A DNA stretch of 19,308 nucleotides from Gemmatimonadota bacterium (GTDB lineage: Bacteria > Gemmatimonadota > Gemmatimonadetes > Longimicrobiales > Longimicrobiaceae): positions 1 through 19,308 of the forward strand of contig JAHWJV010000013.1 in assembly GCA_019348265.1 (NCBI GenBank). The letters are read 5' to 3'. The translations under genes and the position numbers were made by a program. A model generated the notes under the pieces. The model had not been told where the DNA came from. It did no database searches and worked only from the letters and a program-made list of their open reading frames with translations. Below, piece by piece: positions 15,230 through 19,308 of this stretch; position 1 is the stretch's first letter; every line of letters begins with the position of its first letter.

Positions 15230-16027
15230 ATGGAAGATCGGTCTTTGTCGCCGGCAAGCACCACCCCGGCGGGCACGTTCGAGAAGCGGCCGCGCCGAGT
15301 CTCCCGCCTCGCACTCGCGGCTGCCCTCCTCGCCGCCACGGTCGCGCTCGTAGGCGTATTCGCCGGGTTCGGCAGCCGCTGGGGTTGGTGGACCTTCCGC
15401 ACCGGGTTCACCCTGCTGGGGTGGGCGGCGTACGGCGGCGTCGCGGTCGCGCTTCTCTCCGTCCTCGCGCTCTACCGGGTCCGGCCGGGTGCTCCGCGGC
15501 GCGGATTGCCGCTCGCCCTCGTCGGGCTGATCGTCGGACTCGTGCTCGTCGTGATCCCATGGCAGTGGCGAACGCGGGCGCAGAGCGTTCCGCCGATCCA
15601 CGACATCACGACCGACGTCGAGAACCCGCCTCTCTTCGTCGCGGTCGCGCCGCTCCGCGCGGATGCACCGAACCCGATCGAGTACGGCGGCCCGGAGGTG
15701 GCGGCCCAGCAGCGCGAGGGCTACCCCGACATTCGCCCGCTGGTGCTGGACCTGCCGAAAGAGCAAGCCTTCGAGCGCGCGCTCGACGCCGCACGAGAGA
15801 TGGGCTGGGAGATCGTGGACGCGAATGCCGCCGACGGCCGGATCGAAGCGACCGACCAGACCTTCTGGTTCGGGTTCAAGGACGACGTCGTCATCCGTCT
15901 TACTCCGGCGGCGGACCGCACCATCCTGGACGTTCGCTCCCTCTCCCGAATCGGCGGCAGCGATGTGGGCACCAATGCGGGGCGGATACGGAAGTATCTC
16001 GACGAAGTGCGCGAGCGGCGCGGGTGA
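15230..16027 (+). CDS. DUF1499 domain membrane protein
   Basis: 265 residues. The N-terminal half has three membrane helices (about 28-48, 59-83 and 94-112). The C-terminal half is a soluble DUF1499 domain starting at PPIHDITTDVENPPLF (121-136). It contains the family pattern of an alpha-beta domain with ATDQTFWFGFKDDVVIRL and LDVRSLSRIGGSDVGTNAGR, in which the SRIG-x-SD-x-G-N-R-like motif is the most conserved part. The ATG at 15230 has GGAGG 9 bases upstream. The family is uncharacterised and often occurs as a solitary exported or membrane protein in Proteobacteria and related phyla. It is divergent from the DUF3179 unit and nothing else is clearly co-transcribed. Confidence 0.88.
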   Translation: MEDRSLSPASTTPAGTFEKRPRRVSRLALAAALLAATVALVGVFAGFGSRWGWWTFRTGFTLLGWAAYGGVAVALLSVLALYRVRPGAPRRGLPLALVGLIVGLVLVVIPWQWRTRAQSVPPIHDITTDVENPPLFVAVAPLRADAPNPIEYGGPEVAAQQREGYPDIRPLVLDLPKEQAFERALDAAREMGWEIVDANAADGRIEATDQTFWFGFKDDVVIRLTPAADRTILDVRSLSRIGGSDVGTNAGRIRKYLDEVRERRG

Positions 16028-16202
16028 ACGCCGCGTCGACGACCTGCGACGTTCGCCGTGCCCCGGGAACCGTCCTGGCGCGAGCGTGATTGGGATGCGA
16101 GACAGGTGAAACCCTGGCGATGAGCCGTCGCCACGACGTCGGACCGCGTACGGCTGCATGCCTGGGTATTCATCCTCAATGGATTCCAACAGGAGGGATA
16201 GG

Positions 16203-16418
16203 ATGTCCGAGAACGTGCTGAACGTCAGCGATGGCGACTTTACCGAAGAGGTCGAGGGATCCAGCGGGCTCGCGATCGTGGATTTCTGGGCTGAGTGGTG
16301 TGGGCCGTGTCGCATGGTCGCACCGATCGTGGAGCAGCTCGCGACCGAATATGCCGGGCAGGTGAAGGTGACCAAGCTGGATGTCGACGCGAACCCGCGG
16401 ACCGCCGCGGCGTCGTAG
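16203..16418 (+). pseudogene. trxA: thioredoxin, 3'-truncated
   Basis: A strong ribosome binding site (AGGAGG, 6 bases before the ATG) starts a clear thioredoxin. It has the FWAEWCGPCRM active site (Cys33/Cys36), followed by APIVEQLATEYAGQVKV and the DVDANPRTA strand-helix region. Family members run to about 105-110 residues. Here homology stops at about residue 69 and a TAG follows after 71 residues, removing the cis-proline loop, the last two beta strands and the C-terminal helix. Such a protein could not fold as a thioredoxin. The break falls where an opposing-strand sequence begins (about 16400-16412), so this is a join between unrelated sequences rather than a point mutation. Confidence 0.85.
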
Positions 16419-16503
16419 CCCTCGCTCGCCAGGAGCTCGAACGTGCCGCCGTCGGCGCTCAGTGCGAAGCAGGAGCCCGCGGCGGCCCCCACCGCCTCGC
16501 GGC
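16396..16503 (-). pseudogene. GAF-domain-like fragment joined between thioredoxin and prepilin peptidase pieces
   Basis: On the minus strand, in frame with the prepilin peptidase fragment, about 36 codons read like the middle of a GAF domain from a sensor kinase or regulator: EAVGAAAGSCFAL, then DGGTFELLASEGYD. The pattern of alanine/glycine-rich helix, beta strand, D-G turn, ELLASEGYD is common in such proteins and is not found in prepilin peptidases. Neither end of a GAF domain is present. The assignment rests on pattern recognition over a short stretch and is tentative. Confidence 0.45.
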
Positions 16504-16801
16504 CGTGGCGCACCACCGCCGCCAACCAGATCAGCGCCGTCACCAGCTCGACGATCGCGTACTGAACCGAGAACCGCGCCCCACAGTTCCGACACCGCCC
16601 GCGAAGGAGGAAGTAGCTGACCACCGGCAGGTTGTCGTACCAGGCGATCGGCGTCTCGCAGGTCGGACAGCGAGAGCGCGGGCGAATCACCGACAGCCCC
16701 TCCGGCAGGCGATAAACGCATACGTTCAGGAACGAGCCGACACATGCTCCCATTAGAGCCGCGTAGGTCCACAGCAGCCAATCAGGAATAGACCCGCTCA
16801 T
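16503..16801 (-). pseudogene. pilD: prepilin peptidase, N-terminal fragment
   Basis: From the ATG at 16801 the first 99 or so residues are a typical type IV prepilin peptidase/N-methyltransferase start: a first membrane helix, GSFLNVCVYRLP (22-33), and a four-cysteine zinc motif (Cys45/Cys48 and Cys70/Cys73) in RCPTCETPIAWYDNLPVVSY and RGRCRNCGARFS. The next helix VELVTALIWLAAV (84-96) is where the aspartyl protease domain should begin, but the sequence instead turns into the GAF-like stretch, and the GxGD catalytic motif is missing. The frame runs on for hundreds of codons only because it is antisense to the DUF1499 gene. The ATG overlaps the stop of the RNA methyltransferase gene by 4 bases (ATGA), a natural operon junction. 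Confidence 0.85.
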
Positions 16802-17565
16802 CTGGTAAGCTCGTAAAGGAGGATCGCCGCCGCCGCGGCTACGTTCAGGGATTCCGCCCGCCCCCGAAGCGGGATGCCGACCGTCTGGTCGACCTCCTCG
16901 AGCACCCGGGGCGAGACTCCGGCGCCTTCATTTCCCACGATCAGCGCGGCGCGACCGAGCCCGCCTCGAAGTGGCTCGCCACCGATCGCCCCGGCCAGCA
17001 GCCTGAACCCGGAGCCGCGCAGCCAGTCTGCGGCCTCACCCCAGCCCGTGGCGATCAGCGGCACGCGGAAGGACGAGCCCATCGCCGCGCGGATGGCTTT
17101 GGCGTTCCACGCGTCGACCGTGCCCGGCAGAGCGATCACTCCCGAAGCCCCGAGCGCCTCGGCCGACCGCACGAGCGTCCCGAAGTTTCCGGGATCCTGC
17201 ACGGCATCGAGGACCAGCACCACTGCTGGCTCCACCTGAGACCGAAGCAGATCGGAAAGCTCCCAGGTCGGTATCGCCGCCACCGCCAGCACACCCTGCG
17301 GACTTTCAGTGGCCGCGTGCCGCGCGAACTCCTCGTCGCTCAGCCGGCGAACTCGCCCCACGCGCTGCTCCAGCAGGGCCAGCAGTGCCCGCCCCCGCTC
17401 GCCGTCCTCTAACGAGGACGCGGTCGCCGCCCATTCGATGCTCAGTGGGGACGCCACGAGGTCCTCCACCACCCGTACCCCCTCCGCTATGAAACGGCCC
17501 TCCCGCTCGCGAATCGCGCGCCGGTTGAGGGCGCGCAACTCCCTTTGTTCGCCCGTTGTTAGCAC
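16798..17565 (-). CDS. SpoU/TrmH-family RNA 2'-O-methyltransferase
   Basis: 255 residues from a GTG at 17565. The frame is open upstream to 17802, but the residues before this point are unlike the family and run into the divergent M48 gene. The N-terminal substrate-binding domain is seen in EREGRFIAEGVRVVEDLV (about 20-37). The SPOUT knot motifs are all present: motif 1 LDAVQDPGNFGTLVRSAEALG (Asn127, Arg133), motif 2 IVGNEGAGVS (209-218) and motif 3 SLNVAAAAAILLYE (239-252). The enzyme methylates a ribose 2'-OH in rRNA or tRNA using SAM. RlmB-like or TsnR-like members share this layout, so the exact target is open. It overlaps the prepilin peptidase start downstream and is divergent from the M48 gene. 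Confidence 0.9.
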   Translation of the reverse strand: MLTTGEQRELRALNRRAIREREGRFIAEGVRVVEDLVASPLSIEWAATASSLEDGERGRALLALLEQRVGRVRRLSDEEFARHAATESPQGVLAVAAIPTWELSDLLRSQVEPAVVLVLDAVQDPGNFGTLVRSAEALGASGVIALPGTVDAWNAKAIRAAMGSSFRVPLIATGWGEAADWLRGSGFRLLAGAIGGEPLRGGLGRAALIVGNEGAGVSPRVLEEVDQTVGIPLRGRAESLNVAAAAAILLYELTR

Positions 17566-17641
17566 GGCCCCCAGATGGTCCGAGTCTTGCTCCCCGGCCA
17601 CCCGGGAAGTCTCACTGACAAGCTGCAGCAGGAGCGGATCG

Positions 17642-18466
17642 ATGAGAGGAATGGAACGTATCGCCCGACGCTGGAGCGTCGTGATCGCATTGCCCGTCGC
17701 GGCCAGTGGCTGCGCCTCGGCCGCGAGCGTCTCGACCCAGCAGGAGGTGCAGCTCGGCGCGCAGAGCGCCGCGGAGATCAACCGGCAGGTCCCGATCGTC
17801 ACGAACGCGAATATACATAGCTACATCAACCAGCTGGGCAATAGCATCGCCCAGCGCGCCGACCCCCGCGGGATCGGCTATACCTTCTACGTCGTGAACT
17901 CGAACCAGGTGAACGCCTTCGCGATCCCTGGCGGACACGTGTACATCAACCGCGGACTGATCGAGCGCTCGAGCAACATGTCCGAGGTGGCGGGCGTGCT
18001 CGCGCACGAGATCGGACACGTCGTGCAGCGCCACGGGATCGAGCAGATGGCCCGGATGCAGAACGTCGGTCTCGGCGCCAACCTCGCCTACATCCTGATG
18101 GGGCGCCAGCCAGGGCAGGTCGAGCAGGCGGCGGTCGGCGCCGGGCTGCAGGGGTTCGTGATCGCGCCGCACAGCCGAGACGCGGAGCGCGAGGCGGACG
18201 CCGATGGGGTGAGATTCCTGGTTCAGTCCGGGATCAACCCGCAGGGCATGGTGACGATGTTCCAGAAGCTGCTGGCCGAGCGGCGCAGAGCGCCGACCGG
18301 GGTGCAGACCTGGTTCGCCACCCACCCCCTCGAGGAAGAGCGCGTGCAGAACACCCAGACCGCCATCAACGCGCTGCCAGCTTCGTCGCGGCAGGGCGCA
18401 ACCAATACGCAGGCCTTCCAGACGTTCCAGCAGCGCCTGCGCCAGCTTCCTGCGGCCAGACAGTAG
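17642..18466 (+). CDS. M48-family zinc metalloprotease lipoprotein (BepA/LoiP/YcaL type)
   Basis: 274 residues from the ATG at 17642, which has GGAG 7 bases upstream; an ATG three codons later has its purine stretch too close. The signal peptide ends in a good lipobox, AASGC, at Cys24. The catalytic HEXXH is HEIGH (122-126) and the third zinc ligand is probably Glu184 in SRDAEREADADG. FAIPGGHVYINRGLIE (93-108) is the conserved strand before the active site. The C-terminal WFATHPLEEERV segment is the substrate-loop motif of the family. The likely place is the periplasmic face of the outer membrane, where relatives degrade misassembled outer-membrane proteins. A second M48 lipoprotein gene starts 13 bases after its stop. 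The RNA methyltransferase lies divergently 76 bases upstream. Confidence 0.92.
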   Translation: MRGMERIARRWSVVIALPVAASGCASAASVSTQQEVQLGAQSAAEINRQVPIVTNANIHSYINQLGNSIAQRADPRGIGYTFYVVNSNQVNAFAIPGGHVYINRGLIERSSNMSEVAGVLAHEIGHVVQRHGIEQMARMQNVGLGANLAYILMGRQPGQVEQAAVGAGLQGFVIAPHSRDAEREADADGVRFLVQSGINPQGMVTMFQKLLAERRRAPTGVQTWFATHPLEEERVQNTQTAINALPASSRQGATNTQAFQTFQQRLRQLPAARQ

Positions 18467-18468
18467 AG

Positions 18469-18485
18469 CTTCAACCGCTTTGAAG
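18469..18485 (+). promoter_or_regulatory. small hairpin enclosing the TTG start of the second M48 gene
   Basis: CTTCAA (18469-18474) and TTGAAG (18480-18485) are perfect 6-base arms around a CCGCT loop. The right arm is exactly the start codon TTG and the second codon. In RNA this could hide the start until ribosomes finish the upstream M48 gene, whose stop is 3 bases before the hairpin. The arms are short, so the effect would be modest. Confidence 0.3.
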
Positions 18486-19307
18486 GATCCAGTCAGCTCG
18501 AAACGTCCGGCGGTACGGGCCCGGAAACGGCTCGTACCGCTTACGTTCCTCCTGGTTCTCCTTCTCCTTCCCGGCTGCATCAGCGAAGGGCAGGAGCAGG
18601 AGCTGGGTGATGGGATGGCGGCAACCGTGAACCAGCAGCTGGCGCTGGTTCGCAACCCTCTGCTCAACGCCTACGTGTCGAGCCTCGGTCGCGCCATCGC
18701 GGCGGTGAGCGGCCGGCCCAGCTTGAACTACCGCTTCTACATCATCAACAGCGAGGCGGTGAACGCCTTCGCGCTTCCCGGCGGTCACATCTACGTGACC
18801 CGCGGGCTGATCGCGCGGACGCGTTCCGGCCCCGAGCTCGCCGGCGTGCTGTCGCCCCAGGCGCTCGTGAGCCTGCTCGACGCCGCGCTGCACCGGGGGA
18901 CGCTGACGCCGACGGCGCTGGACGCGGCGCTGGCGAGGTTCAGCGGCTGCCGCCACGTCGCCGCGCTGCGCAACGCGGTCGCGCTCGCCGACGGCCGGGC
19001 CGAGTCGCCGCACGAGACGTTGACCCGGCTGCTCCTGCTGCCCGTGCTCCCGGGGCTGGTCCCGCAGGTGCGGCTGCGCGACGCCGGCGGCCGCGTGATC
19101 GCCCGCCTCGACCTCGGCGAGGAGGAGCTGCGGCTCGCCGTCGAGGCCGACGGCAGGAGGGGCCACGCCGGTGACGCCATGGCGGCCAAGGACCGCCGCC
19201 GCGACGGCGTCGCGCGGCGACTGGGGTGGACGACCGAGCGGGTCACGTGGCACGAGGTGCGGTGCGAGCAGGAGCAGACCCGCCGCCGCATCGCCGCCAC
19301 CGCGGCC
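18480..19307 (+). pseudogene. second M48-family lipoprotein, 5' part, joined in frame to a DUF559-like nuclease segment; open at window end
   Basis: A TTG at 18480 is the only usable start in this frame. Residues 1-33 are a lipoprotein signal (LTFLLVLLLLPGC, Cys33). Up to residue 124 the protein parallels the preceding M48 gene, including YRFYIINSEAVNAFALPGGH (84-103) and RGLIARTRSGPELAGVL. The family then needs an AHEIGH-like motif, but the sequence becomes unrelated: SPQALVSLLDAALHRG, ADGRAESPHETLTR, ARLDLGEEELRLAVEADG and RRLGWTTERVTW. This is the pattern of actinobacterial DUF559 (Vsr-like) proteins with D211 and E222-x-D224. Third positions change as well: about 21 of 124 codons end in A/T before the join and about 2 of 152 after it. 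No stop is reached before the window ends. It is most likely a chimeric join. Confidence 0.8.
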
Positions 19308-19308
19308 G

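Noticed and set aside
15200..16499. Long leftward reading frame continuing from the prepilin peptidase piece to 15200 (533 codons in total)
   Set aside because: Beyond about 16396 it is the reverse complement of the thioredoxin and DUF1499 genes, with charged, low-complexity translation. It is open only because of high GC.
18471..19253. Leftward 260-codon frame at the right end
   Set aside because: It is antisense to the M48/DUF559 frame, whose translation contains family motifs. The reverse reading is biased toward Arg, Gln, Val and Gly.
1..19308. CRISPR arrays, tRNA or rRNA genes, transposases or phage genes
   Set aside because: No regularly spaced repeats, cloverleaf sequences, rRNA-like segments, transposase motifs or terminal inverted repeats were seen on reading both strands.

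Overview
The window looks like chromosomal DNA of a high-GC, Gram-negative (diderm) bacterium. Evidence for this is a TonB-dependent outer-membrane receptor with a C-terminal Phe, lipoproteins with lipobox cysteines, and tightly packed genes with strong G/C at third codon positions. The mix of an Oar-type receptor, DUF2911, DUF3179, an RsrA-like anti-sigma factor and tandem M48 lipoproteins would fit Gemmatimonadota or a similar environmental phylum, but no phylogenetic marker here fixes this. The right end of the window is probably not from a single genome (see below).

Layout. 1-481 (+): the tail of an unidentified protein and a small single-pass membrane protein. 512-7974 (-): a six-gene unit, read leftwards: a YnjF-like CDP-alcohol phosphatidyltransferase, an Oar-like TonB receptor, a YnjB-like solute-binding protein, two ABC permeases and an ABC ATPase. 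Every junction is a 1- to 4-base overlap or a 3-base gap. The same ynjBCD/ynjF association is known in E. coli without the receptor, so this looks like a complete outer-to-inner-membrane import route tied to a lipid-headgroup enzyme. It is the most interesting system in the window. A 420-base divergent intergenic region with two tandem palindromes lies upstream. 8395-11911 (+): a DoxX-like membrane protein, a TVP38/TMEM64 protein overlapping a MerA-like flavoprotein, and a SAM methyltransferase. 11913-12966 (-): an ECF sigma factor and its CHCC zinc anti-sigma factor of RsrA type, followed by a possible 35-residue coupled ORF. 13091-14954 (-): a DUF2911 protein and a DUF3179 protein. 15230-16027 (+): a DUF1499 membrane protein.

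Right end. From about 16200 the window contains broken genes. A thioredoxin is cut after its first 70 residues. It abuts, on the other strand, a roughly 105-base piece resembling a GAF domain, which is fused in frame to the N-terminal third of a prepilin peptidase. An intact SpoU-family RNA methyltransferase and an intact M48 lipoprotein follow, divergently. A second M48 lipoprotein gene then switches, just before its expected HEXXH motif, into an in-frame DUF559-like nuclease segment of actinobacterial style with much stronger GC3. These joins look like chimeric assembly or illegitimate recombination and should be checked before any fusion is treated as biology.
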